A stretch of DNA of 64,000 nt from Aphelocoma coerulescens (Eukaryota; Chordata; Aves; Passeriformes; Corvidae), in NCBI RefSeq assembly GCF_041296385.1, contig NC_091015.1:92240004-92304003 (forward strand). The letters run 5' to 3'. The first letter of the stretch is position 1. The number at the start of each line of letters is the position of its first letter. The position numbers were made by a program, and so were the translations under genes. The notes under the pieces were generated by a model, which was not told the origin of the DNA, made no database searches, and worked only from the letters and a program-made list of their open reading frames with translations. Shown here one piece after another: positions 50,961 through 62,500 of this stretch.

Positions 50961-51081
50961 ACAGGAATTGCCTCACTGCTTCTCGGAGGGGGCTTGGTCC
51001 ACATGGCCTGGGTCGCACGGTCCCTGAAGCAGTTTTAACTTCGCAAGGACACAGCTGACATTGCTCAACAGTCTCGGTCAT
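50941..51081 (-). other. 46-codon Cys-containing open frame
   Basis: ATG is at 51081-51079 and TGA at 50943-50941. The start contains a compact CQLCPC motif and the rest is Pro/Arg-rich. It is in the same frame as the downstream Y-box domain but is separated from it by several stops. No family is recognised. Confidence 0.25.
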
Positions 51082-51269
51082 TCAATAATATTCACTAAAA
51101 TATTCTTCCATTGGCATATATTTTGACTCAGAAATTAACTGCATCCAAACGGTATTCCAAAAACTTCGGTAAGAATCAAATCCCAAGAAACGTAGAAAGA
51201 GTTCTTAAACAACCATGCCAGGAAGTGTTTCAGTTCCTTTTGAGCTTGAATTAAGCTAAAATTTACAAA

Positions 51270-51353
51270 TCATTGTTCAAGAATCTTTTCAAGTTTAAGA
51301 CAGATGTCCATATGTGGCTCTAAGAGCCAAGAGTCTTTCCACGGTTCCTCCAT
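51270..51353 (-). other. 27-codon open frame near the 5' LTR
   Basis: This short frame starts at the ATG at 51353-51351 and begins MEEPWKDSW. It lies about 115 bases inside the 5' LTR, where a leader peptide or the start of gag would lie in an intact provirus. The sequence after it down to about 51082 is broken into short pieces in different frames. I leave it unnamed. Confidence 0.2.
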
Positions 51354-51466
51354 AATTTAGAGAGGGAACAGCAAAACAAAAACAAGAAGAGAAATCCAGA
51401 GTTTACTCACAAATCAGTCGCTGTCCTTAGGGATCGGGGATCGTTCTGCTTGCACTATCCACAGTT

Positions 51467-51756
51467 TGTTACCATGGGGATACTGCAACACGTGTATCAG
51501 ACAACGAGGCCTGTGGAAAGAAATATCTATGGACCGATTCTTGCTAGATGTTTCAGAGATGTTTATTTCCCCAGCCGCATGGCCGGGATCTGCCGAGGAT
51601 CCGTGGCAATCACAGGACCCAAGGGTCCTTGCCCACGCAGGGGAACACAGAGCAACCAATGGGGAACGAGGCTGACCAGGGGCTGGGGAAACCCCGTGCC
51701 TCTCCCCTCCCAGGGCCCCTCTCCCAGAACCACATGACAGGGGGAGGGCCCCAACA
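51467..51756 (-). repeat. 5' LTR (sense orientation) of the Y-box retroelement
   Basis: This 290-bp copy on the minus strand begins TGTTGGGGCCCTCC and ends CATGGTAACA. It carries ATTGG (inverted CCAAT) at 51660-51656 and AATAAA at 51567-51562. The flank 51757-51762 is ACACCC, the partner of 49442-49447. A transcript from it would run away from the right end of the window, towards CTNND2 and antisense to it. Confidence 0.88.
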
Positions 51757-54700
51757 ACACCCAGCTTGGAGCCCCTTTTGCCCAGCCCTAAAAGTGCTTA
51801 AGTGCTAGAGGCAATACAACATCTGTCTTACAAAGAATTTAACATGCAGCCTGACTGATTGCCATAACTAGATCGACATGATCATAAGCATGGGCACAGA
51901 AGGTGTTGGAGCAAAGCTTTTTGATGGCTTCCAAAGGTTGTTGGGCAAGCCAGACACCCTACTGTCTGTCTAGACATATTCTTTGCATATGTAGAGACTG
52001 CATTTTTCCTGTGAGAAGAAGACGAAACTGAGAATGTCTATAATACAGGCTATTTGCCTGTGTTTGAGATGCCAAATACATTTCCCCTGTGTTTTGTATT
52101 CCCAAAGGGTACAGTATTTTTGGATAATGACAGACTTTTTAGAAAAGAGGCAAAAATTCTAACTATTCTTCTGTCATACGATTATCCTTGGCTGAAGTTG
52201 GCAACATTTGCAGGATTCTTTACCATGCCTGTACCCAACTGTCTCCTAAAGATCTCCTTGCTTCTAAACCCTGTCTGAATGTGAACTCTATGGCCTCTCT
52301 CCCAGTTGTCTCTTTGCCTGTTATTTTAGGACTGTCCTACTAATACAGTCCTGAGGTGCATATATACCACCCAGACCAAGTTCTGCCTTTTTTTTCAATC
52401 CCCCTGTTGTATGGAACAACCTGAACTGAAATCTTTCACATCTTCTTTTTTTCCATTTCACAGAGCAGCCAAGCATTTGATCAACTATATGGCATAATTT
52501 CCGGAAATTAAAGCACACTGATTTCCTACGCAATCGTTAAAGAATAGGGTCAATCTGAGCTATGCTTACACCACAGAGCTAAGGTGCACTGGAAAAGTGA
52601 TCAGAAAGAGGCGTTAGAAATGCTTTCTCCAGGGCCTTGTCCTCTGCTGTCATTTGTGGAGGATGCCTTTCACTTCCTGTCAAGGCTTCAGTCTTGCCAG
52701 CCCTATCTCATGCCTAAGTAAGAAAGTGTTGCCATAGTTAACATTTATCTAATATGCCATCACAAGCTTTTGTGTCTCATTATGTGATAGCATGTTTTGC
52801 AGTAGTCCTCTTCATATCTTCTCTCTTTTGAGCACCTTTCCTGGTAAAGGGGACACAGACAAAGTTCTCCAAACCATCTTGCTTATTGTCATTCCTTTAC
52901 ATGTACCTTTTCCGTTTCTACAGGGACCATTTCAGCAGCTGTCTTTTTTCCCTACATTTTCAAGAAAATAAATATGGCAAGTTTTCCACTCTCTCCTGTC
53001 ATGAAACTGTCTAACACATCTAAATTTCAGTCTCTCTACAGATGCTTCCAGTAATCTATGCCAAGGCTTCATATTCTGCAGCACCATTTCACTCAAATAA
53101 ATTGTGCTGAGCTTAACACTTCTCTACATTTAAATAGATACTCTGCAAAGCTTTTACAGCATTGGTTTAGTACTTTCTTAGACTTAGGAAAGCAATCAAA
53201 CATGTCTTCCATAACAAGTCACCTCAGCCAATGTATTGGCTCTTCATCAAGAGATTCCTACCTCTTTTTATGACTTGCTCCTTCTGAATACAGCCAATCT
53301 CAACCCAGTTGGATTTATATGATTTAATTCCTCTCTTGCATTCTCTTCATGCAGTACTCTCGCTAAATAATCACTCCAAGCATTGCTAATTAATTCAGCA
53401 TTCATTTCCAATATACCTTATTTACCTCTTACATAAGCAAGTGTGTTTGTATCCCTTGGCATTTGTTCTCCTGCCTCGATGAGCTTGCAGATTTTTTTTT
53501 TTCCTATGTCTTGAGTCTTTCCCCTCCCTGGAGAGCTATAAAATTCACTGATAACTCCACTTTTAGCTGACACTACTGCTTTAGCTTCCTTTTTTGCTTG
53601 TCATATTTTCACTGATTTCAAGTGATTGTTCCAATCTTTTCAACTCAACAGACTCTTTTACTTGAGGTTTTCATAAACAATCTATTTTATTATCCCATTC
53701 AGTTCTGATATTCATACTGCAGACTTTCTGAAGTAAACCTACCTATAATCCCAGCTCTGCCCCATTTATGTTGATTGAATTTAACAGATCACAGATGTCA
53801 GAAGTGGAAAATGGAGTTTAGGTGTATGCAGTAGGACATGTTCTTGCCCACCCAATGGGTTTGTCTCAGTGACTTTTCTCAGGTTGTGATGGTGTTCTAG
53901 ACATCAATTAATTCCTTTGCCCCAAATGTCTGTAAGAGGCAAAACACTATTACACGGATGAAGAATCAAGGTAATGCAAAGCATACAGATAAACCTAACA
54001 AGCATTAAAAAGAATTATAAAATGCTCAGCACTTTAAAGTTTCAAACATAATTTCCATGGACAGATATGTTTTCAGAAGATCTCATTAGCAAACATGAGT
54101 TTCTTTTGAAAAATTTCTCCCTGACCCTCTTTCATAAAATACGTCTTCTACCAAACAGCTGATGGGCTGCACAATATGTTTGTAGCAATGCCAGCAAAAA
54201 TGGGCACTGTGTCCTGACTCATTATGTTGTGTTTTTATAGCCCAAAATCCTTCCACTGTGCAACCCTTGTTTTGTCTGGCTGCTGTGCAGAAAATTCAAC
54301 AAGAAAGCAGAGGGAAAAAGAAATTGTCTTTCTGAAGAAGAATATCTGCAATATCTCAGTGGCACAATAGAAAGTAATATCAGTGAGGCAGCAGAAAGCT
54401 GTGTGCAACAGCTACTTGCAGCCAAGAAGAGAGAAATGGGATAACCTCTAACCAGAACATCTAAAGCTCTGTCATGTCACTTGAGTGTTAATTTAATTTT
54501 TTGACAAGGTTACTTTAATTAGTTGGCAGATGATAGAAAGAAACCTGACAGGTAAGCATAACCTGACAGGTCTTGAATCCCTGCTATCCCTCTGCCTTTT
54601 CATTTTGAGTTGAAATTTGGGCTAAAACTGGCATTGCCATGAGGCTAAATGTTGGCACAGAAGCTCCTGCACCAGATGTTTGTTTCACCTTTAGGAGATT

Positions 54701-57299
54701 TTGGATGTATACTTACAATATTTTAACAACAACAACAGAAATGCACAAGAGCTTAAATTTTAAAGAACCCATGCCAAGCCTGACCTTTTCCAGTTTTAGT
54801 CAGCAAAAAAGGACTGTCCAAGTCTTCCTAATTTGAAAACACATATTATTCTCTGAAAGAGAGTGGGTGTGATAAAACAAAAATTAAACAGTTGTCAGGG
54901 TCAGTGAGGAAAAAAAAAGAAACAAGATACATTTTGGGGTGGGGGGAAGCTGCGTAAATCTGTTTTTATTTTTATTATGATTTAAACAATTTCACAATAT
55001 TTATGATCACAATTGGCCGTACAATTAGGACAGCAAGCCTTCTCATTTTAAGCCTTCTGGTGGCTAGAACTGGGCCTGAGAAATGGGAATTGTTAGTACC
55101 ACATCTGGGACTGCCACGGATCATTTGGGTTTGATGCTGCAGGTATTTCTGCATGTGAGTACCACTGGCTTCATGAATAGGCCCACGGTTCAGCAATACC
55201 AATTGTAGGTGTTAATCTGCACAGGACTGTGCACTATTTCCAGGATCAGAGTCCTAACTTCCCACTTGGGTTTTGAAGTGCAAAATGTGCTACCATGCCC
55301 TGAGGGTTAACACAGCCCTCAGTTTCCTCTGTCACTTCCAGGTAAATCAGTGGAATTTCTGCTTAGAGCTTTTATTTTCCCTTAAGTTGATCTGATTTTG
55401 TACACTCCCCGGAGCCCAAATGCCAGACATTATATTTAAGACCTGAAAAACTTTTGCATGACATTCCTGTTTTGTAATGTTGTTCTGACTAATAGTGAGC
55501 AGGAGCATGAGCAAGAGATGAGACAACAACGAAAATCCAGCTTGCAACAATTCAGGGCACCATGGCGCAGCTGAGTGCATATCAATGTAGTGGGGGTTTT
55601 CTGTGTTGCTTCTACGTTACCTTAGTTGTAATACTGGACATTGTTCCATAAAGCAGCTTGTAATTTCTCTGTTGAGACTTGTATAGCTTTTGGGCTCACC
55701 AAGCAGACCTTTCTCTGGCATCTGATGTATTTTATATTGACAACAGATAACATCCGCTTGGCACGAGTACTACTTGTCTGAAATTTTTACTCCTCACATA
55801 TTTGACCACAGGATGGGATTTTATTTTACATTGAGCTCAAGGAAATATTTTGCTCCAAATTATTCACTGTTTTTGAGACTCATCTAGTTAGGGTCAGTTG
55901 GCATTCCTGTTTTCTATGTATTATAGAAATGACCTTGCTCAGCTCTAGCTATGGGTCTGCTGACTTTTCCTCTTGAAGCTGCTGTCAGAATGGAGCACCT
56001 CAGTCCTAAAACATCTGGTACAGCAAACAAGGATAATATTTTAGTATGGGAACACTGCATTGTGGACTGGTCTCCATTTCCAGCTCTTCTTTTTCTGTTT
56101 TGGATAACCAAATGCAATTTCTCTTTGAGACGACCTTACAGTGCATGCTGCTAGGACCCCCATTTGCAGGGAAATGGCCTCTGCTGGGTCTAGCAGCTCT
56201 GCCTGTTTTCAGGCTGCCTTCCCTTCTTGTTCTGTCTCTGAGGAGAGGTGGTGCAGCTACAGGCAGCCAGCCCACATCTGCAGCAGCGTGTGTACTTTGC
56301 AGAGCTCTGACCCTCACTCCAGCTGTTATGGGCCACAGCCAAAGTCAGGAGTACCTTCAGTGCTGACAACACTCACAGGGAAGCTGCAGATCCCTAAACC
56401 AGAGACATTCCTGAGTGTTGCTTTTGCTGTCTAGGGCAGGAAACCCTGTGCATTTCTACCTCAATTTTCTCAACTGGAAACCTGAAAACCCTGGCAACCA
56501 CCTGAATCAAAGCCATAAGGAACTTGCGGTAAAGGAAACTAATTCTCCCCAGTCACCCAAGGGTGGTTGTTCCTGATAAGATTTGGGTAAGTACTGTGTA
56601 ATTAGCACCACTCAATGAGTTCCCTTAAAGGACCTCTGCCTCAGCAGAGAGGTTGTTGTGGTCTGGTCTCCTATGCAGCTGAAGGGTTCATTGCCACCTT
56701 CACTCCTGACTGGACAACAGTCATTTCAGAGCTTTTTAAGAGATAATGATGTCTTAAACCTAATGCTTTTTGTTTATTAAAACACACCCAAACATCAGAA
56801 ATACTGACTTTTAATTATTAGGGGAATACATTTCAAACAAACAGGCAGGTTCCTTATAAAGTCAGTCCTAAACTTGACTATATGACCAACATATAAGCAT
56901 ATAACTTTCTTTACTATTTCTCACAAAAATAAATTTTGAAATATTTAAAAGATTTAGTTCTAGTTCTCTGAGAAGAGTTTCTGGTCTCTCAAATTTTATT
57001 TCCATTTTATGTCATGATCTTGTTGTCTATTTTCAGCACCTGGCTTGGAATCTATACATAATAACCTCATTTTCAAGGCAAAAGTTCTTTTCTAAAGAAA
57101 TTAATAAAATTAAACCACAAACAAACCAAACCCCCAAACCCAACTCTGTTAACATTACAACAAAGTTGTAGGTTTTTTGAAATACGAAAAGCCAAAACAT
57201 TGAAATCAGAAGTTAAAGCTGGCCTGCAGAGATAAAGTGAAAATAAAATTAACAGAAAGAGTGTTGTAAGAGTGCTATTAAAGCATTGTGCACTGACAT

Positions 57300-57350
57300 T
57301 CATATATATTATATATATTTGTGGTTTGTATGTGATTGTGTGTGTGTAGG
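57300..57350. repeat. (TA)n and (TG)n low-complexity tract
   Basis: CATATATATTATATATATTT is followed closely by GTGTGTGTGTAGG. It is simple sequence only. Confidence 0.75.
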
Positions 57351-59388
57351 CATATTTGGTACATGAGTATTTATTTCATCATCTGGCTTAGCACAATTCC
57401 CAATCCAATTTGATCTTAAAGCGTGTTATCTACAGATTCATGATAACATCACAGATTGAAATTTGGACCATGAAGATTTCAAAGATCAATTTTAGAACAA
57501 GAAAATAATGGACACAACACTTAATGTATCCTATAAACCCTTTGCTATGTCCCAGTCCTGCTTTCCCCGCCCACATTCCTGTTTCACAGCAGGAAGATGC
57601 TTCAACATCCTGGTGTCCTTCCCAAACAAGAACCACGCAAAGGCAGGGAAAATCCACCATCAGTTTCTGAACAACCTCTGATGGGAGCAATAGGAAGAGG
57701 TGGAAGGCAGAAAATGCCTTTGCTTGACAAAGGACACAGCCTCAGTTTCTCTTGCTCATTTATTCTCCATGACTTAAAATCCTGGTTCTTGCAAGGTATC
57801 ACATGCAAAACAGGGCAATTATCATCTCTAGTTTCTACCCTACACTCAAAACTGTACAAACATTTCTTGACAGTAATTAAGTAAATGAAGTTCTGGAGGC
57901 TCTGATATAATTGTGAGGAGAGAGTTCTCAGATTTCTTTTGTAATTAAATATTTTTTCATCACTTTGCTACAGTCTCACATCATTTGCACAGAAATAGAT
58001 TTTAGTAACTGCTCTGAACACACACTTTGAAGAATTAACTACTGTGTAAAAGATAATAATTTCTATTTTCAGAAAAAACTCTACATGATTTTTAACTGAA
58101 AGATCCATCTGAGCAGGCTGCCAGTTTGCTGTCTGTTTTGGTATAATCATGTGGGAAAACTGGGAGAAGTCATTCACTTCCCACCCTTTGTAAATTGTCT
58201 CAGACCACTTCAAATAGATGGGGTTTTTTCCTTTTCTCTTTGGTGAAGGGAAGAGTTTGGGTATTGCTAACTGCTCCATGCACAAGATCAAACACTGTTG
58301 ACTAAATTAAATTCAGGAGTGCAGTTGTATTTTTGCTTATTGACTTGTACCTGTCTTTAAAGAAGTGCGAGGCCTCAGTTTCAGGCAGATTTTTCCTCAG
58401 ATTTTACAATCAATTCCTCCAGGACACATTTCCTACACATACAACAATACATAAAATATTGCCCAAATGTTCACTGGTTCTGTTGGAAAGCAGATTAAAG
58501 ACTTCCCTCCAAGGCATTTTACTTTCTTGGAAGGAAGATCATCAATGGGATTTCTAGCAGAGCTAATTAACTAGATGCTTATCTTGCAAACACCCTTCCA
58601 GTTGCACAGGTCAATATAATGCTTTTGAGATGTTGTCTCAAGGCCAACTGCCCCAATGCAAAATGTGAAATAGACATCACTTCACAGGTGGCTTTATAGT
58701 AGTGCCATACAGATATGACAGTGATAAAGTGATAGTGGAATAACTGAGAAATCCAAGCTCTTACAAGCTATTTTTCAAATCAGCTACTGAGCTGCATGGG
58801 AATTGGTGAGTCCAAGACTGAGGAAGGCAGAATTTGAAGTCTGTGTACACATTGCTAAAAGGCAGGTGCAACTGCACCTCTCCATCATTGCTCTTAATAA
58901 ATACCTAACTTAGTTTTATGAATTGACTCTGTGAGTACATCGTTAACCAGCACGGGGTAAATTCATCATGGTGAGCAAGATAAACATAGAGAGATCCACC
59001 ATGGGGAAGAGAATGTGACTAATGGGTGTGGAGGGTGGAGAAGAATTTAAAACTACAAAGCAGCTACACTACAGGGTGTTGGGCTGCCAGGAATGCTGTA
59101 TTTCAAGAAGAAAAAAAATCAGTTAAGAGCAGACAGCTATCAGAGCCCTGTGACTTTGGAGAGGGAGTCAGAGGTACTTCTTTGAGAAAGAACATGAAAT
59201 GGAAAATAAAGAAGAGAAATTGTGTTGTCTGGGAGGATAATGTGAGTGGTGGAGGTTCAGACAGGAAAATACTTGTTTGTTTTCAAAACAAAAAGCCCCA
59301 CATGGAAATATTAGCAGTGAAATCAGAGAAAACTCTTAAGCAGAATGTGTTGGCTGGTTTCTTTGGGGGTTTATTTTGAAAATTTAGA

Positions 59389-59512
59389 ATATGCATGCAT
59401 ATTTGCCTGATCATGCGTGTGTATGGATAGGCACACAGATACATGCATATGTGAATGCACATTTTTACACGTATCTGTGTATATTTAGGTACATGTATAT
59501 ACACAGACACAC
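59389..59512. repeat. Degenerate CA/TG-rich low-complexity tract
   Basis: This is a run of ATGCATGCATAT, GCGTGTGTATGG, ACATGCATATGTG and GTATATACACAGACACAC type words, mostly alternating purine and pyrimidine. The frame across it reads as Cys/His/Tyr-rich by composition and is not a gene. Confidence 0.7.
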
Positions 59513-62500
59513 CCCCGCTTCATTTCCACACACAGCAGATGTCTGATTGCCATTTCTAGACCTACTGCATACTTTGAGTAGCAGTTGCCACCTGCTTTAA
59601 GAACAAAGTGGGATATTGAACAGGAATTTAAGCAATGTGATCCATTAATCTGAGTAAAAGGCAAATCATGATAAACAATTAGTAAAGCCATGCTTATTGT
59701 CCCTTTTTTATCTTTAGAGTATAGCAATGAACATGGACACAAGGCTTAGTGATTTTTCCTTCTACCAGACAGCCAAAAAAGTGGACAAAAGACAAACAAT
59801 AACACAGTAACAGTAATGCAGTTGGTTTGCAGCCAAAATGTTCTATTTTAGAAATATCACATACAGAGCAATTATGAAAGTAGAAACATGCCATTCCAGT
59901 TGCATGGTAAATTTCTCAATCTGCTGAACAATAAATATAATCCAAGGTGGAAAAGTTTTACTGTTACTTTATTTTTATTCTGTTCCCAGCTTTTATTCTA
60001 CTCCAACAATCAGAGAAACTGTAAACTGGAAAATAGCTCTGGAATGAACCACTGCAGAGAGGTTCAAAATATACTGCCTGAAAATTTTATCAAAAGAACT
60101 TTGCTAGCCCTTTACAGCATCTATGGATTGCTTTTACTATCTTTTTATCAACACACTTTTCAGATAGAAAATATTTTTGAAAAGATTACCAATAGACTGA
60201 GTTTCTGCATGTCATTATCAATTTAAAGTCAGGAGAAAAGCATCACAATTACCTTATGATTCCTTTGTGGGCTTGGGAGACATTAAAAAAAAATTGTGAT
60301 GGCAGCAGAAAAAATATTCCACCCAAATATACTTCTAGTTAGTTTTTCCCTTGTTTTAAAATATAAAATGAAATATGGAAGTATAGAAGGAGATAGAAGT
60401 GAATGGAAAACTGAAAAGGTCTCATTTCCATTTGAAAATCCATTTTTTTCTATCAGGAAATTGGATAATTAAAATAATCAGCATTAAACATAACCAACAT
60501 ATAATCCTCATTATGCTGTATTATCTTGAAATCCCCTTTGCTAACTTTGCTTTTAAGAGCCTTAGATGAAAACTTGCATCTTACATAAGCATAACACTTG
60601 GCACAGCCATGCCTATAGGCACCACAAGATGGTTTACAAAATCTTAAATTATGTATATTGTAGGTTATTCACTCCATGAATAAACTATTAAATCAGTAGT
60701 TCAAACTTCAGCAGTTATGCAAATCTGTGACTGCAGTCTGTGCTGTAGCACTGAGGTGGCAAGTTGAGGATGACGGGTTCATGAAGTTTTATCAAAAGCC
60801 AAACATCAAATGCACTATAACACAAATACTTTTGAGAGTGTCTGGATGAAAAACTTTCTCAGTGCTGCAATGCTCTTGGTAGACTTCAGACCAAAGATGT
60901 ATTTAAAAATTACATGTATTCAATGAATTATTTGCTTATGTGATTGTTGCCAAATCAGTAGAGAGAAACATCATTGCAAACTGGAATGAATATTCATATG
61001 GCACAAATAAACAATGAATACTCATCATGGGAAGCTGACAAAAATTATGCTAAAATTATGTTGAAATTGGTTTGGGAACAAATTCAAATTCATAGCCTGT
61101 TGGCAAGTGCTTTGCTGAAAGAAAAAGAGCTACAATTGTCAAAAAATCATTAGCATATTTTAAATGTTGCACTGAGTTATTTTATTTAGCCATAAGGACT
61201 CTAAGACTTTCAAGTCTGAAATCAATTCCCATGGGAAGTAAACAGGTTTTAGAAGATGCACTGATTAATTGCCTTTGGTTCCCAACATTAACCCTCTTAG
61301 CAAGGCAGATGAACAAGCTGGCTCTACAGATTCTCTTATTCAAACACCGTCACATATCCTTGGATAACATTACTGGGAATACTAAGATACTAATTTTTAA
61401 TTCCTGTTCCAATATGGAATCTAAGCTGAACTTTCATTTTCCTTCCACATCAGCTGGTTGTTAAGGTGGAAGTTTAGCAGGCAGCCATCCTTATCCTGGC
61501 CTGACGTTTTCATACCTTTCAGTTCAAAAATCCCTTCAGTCACTGGAGCCCGTTAACACCTCCTATGCCGCTCAGCCAGGCTCTAACTCACTCAGCACTT
61601 GTTTGGCTTTTCCATCAGCTGGCTGTTATTGCAAACATACCCACTTTTTCTTTGGTTCTCATTGTGCCCCTTCCAGCACCAGTTTATTATCTACTCTATC
61701 AAACCATTTCACTTTAAACAGTCTACAAAGACAGCTGCATTGTCAGATGCCCAGTTTGCCTTGGAGGGATTTTTCTTCCTAAGATAGAACTTCTCGTAGG
61801 AGGGAGCTGAAGATGTAGTTTCTAGAGGTCTGTAGGTTTGTGCTTTTATTAATAACACAGAATTTCTTTAGTTTTCAAATACACCACTTGATTCACATTG
61901 TCTGAATCACTATTGAATAAACTAGAGAAGGCAAAAATAAATTTTGGTTTTTTGTTTGTTTTTAAACTAAAGGTATTTTTGAACCTACCAAAAGTGGTAA
62001 CAAGATGCGAATATGTGTGTTTAGCCACCATTGGGGCCTGATAACTAAATGGATGACAGCTTTATTATGTAAGCTGAATGGTACCTACTTGTCACCATAT
62101 CCCTGGACTTCCTACCCACAGTGTCACTGTGGCCCTAAATGAGGGACTGTATTGTACACTTAACTAAGAGACCAATTTAGAGACAATTTTTCAAGTATCC
62201 ACAGCCGTCACATAGTCAAAATCTGTTTCTTTTATCAAGCCAATAATTTTGCAAATAAAAGCAAGAGGCTGAAACGCTGAACTCCATTATAATGACTTCA
62301 CTTACAAGATTTCCATAAAATCAGCAAAGCTCCAGCTAATTACCACAGCCTTACAATGTTGAGATGAAGGCTGCTTAGAGGAAGAGCTTTTTAGAAAGGC
62401 AGTATAGAATGAAGGCAGGAGTTGAAAACTAGTCATGAAGCCAACATTTCAAGCCTAATTAAAGCAAGAAAATTTTGTCTATAAAAAATCAACCCCACTA

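Larger units (their letters stand above)
49448..51756 (-). mobile_element. Non-autonomous LTR retroelement carrying a Y-box cold-shock domain
   Basis: This 2,309-bp element has an LTR at each end (49448-49735 and 51467-51756) and perfect 6-bp target duplications ACACCC (49442-49447 and 51757-51762). On the sense (minus) strand the LTRs start TGTTGGGG and end GGTAACA. The interior of about 1.73 kb is too short for gag-pol-env, and I recognise no protease, reverse transcriptase, integrase or envelope motif. It has short open frames near the 5' LTR, then a CpG-rich block, then an intron-free Y-box cold-shock domain, then a purine-rich stretch. No standard tRNA primer site is clear: the first TGG (TGGATAGTGC) lies six bases inside the 5' LTR. 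It was presumably mobilised in trans by an autonomous retrovirus and carries a captured host cDNA. Confidence 0.85.

Noticed and set aside
50468..51058. Plus-strand frames of 140-196 codons with a leader-like start
   Set aside because: They are the antisense shadow of the CpG-rich block in the retroelement. Pro/Ala/Arg-rich composition explains the openness and the hydrophobic starts.
51449..51466. Possible tRNA primer-binding site just inside the 5' LTR
   Set aside because: A TGG occurs six bases in, but the following bases do not match a tRNA 3' end that I can recall with confidence, so no primer is assigned.
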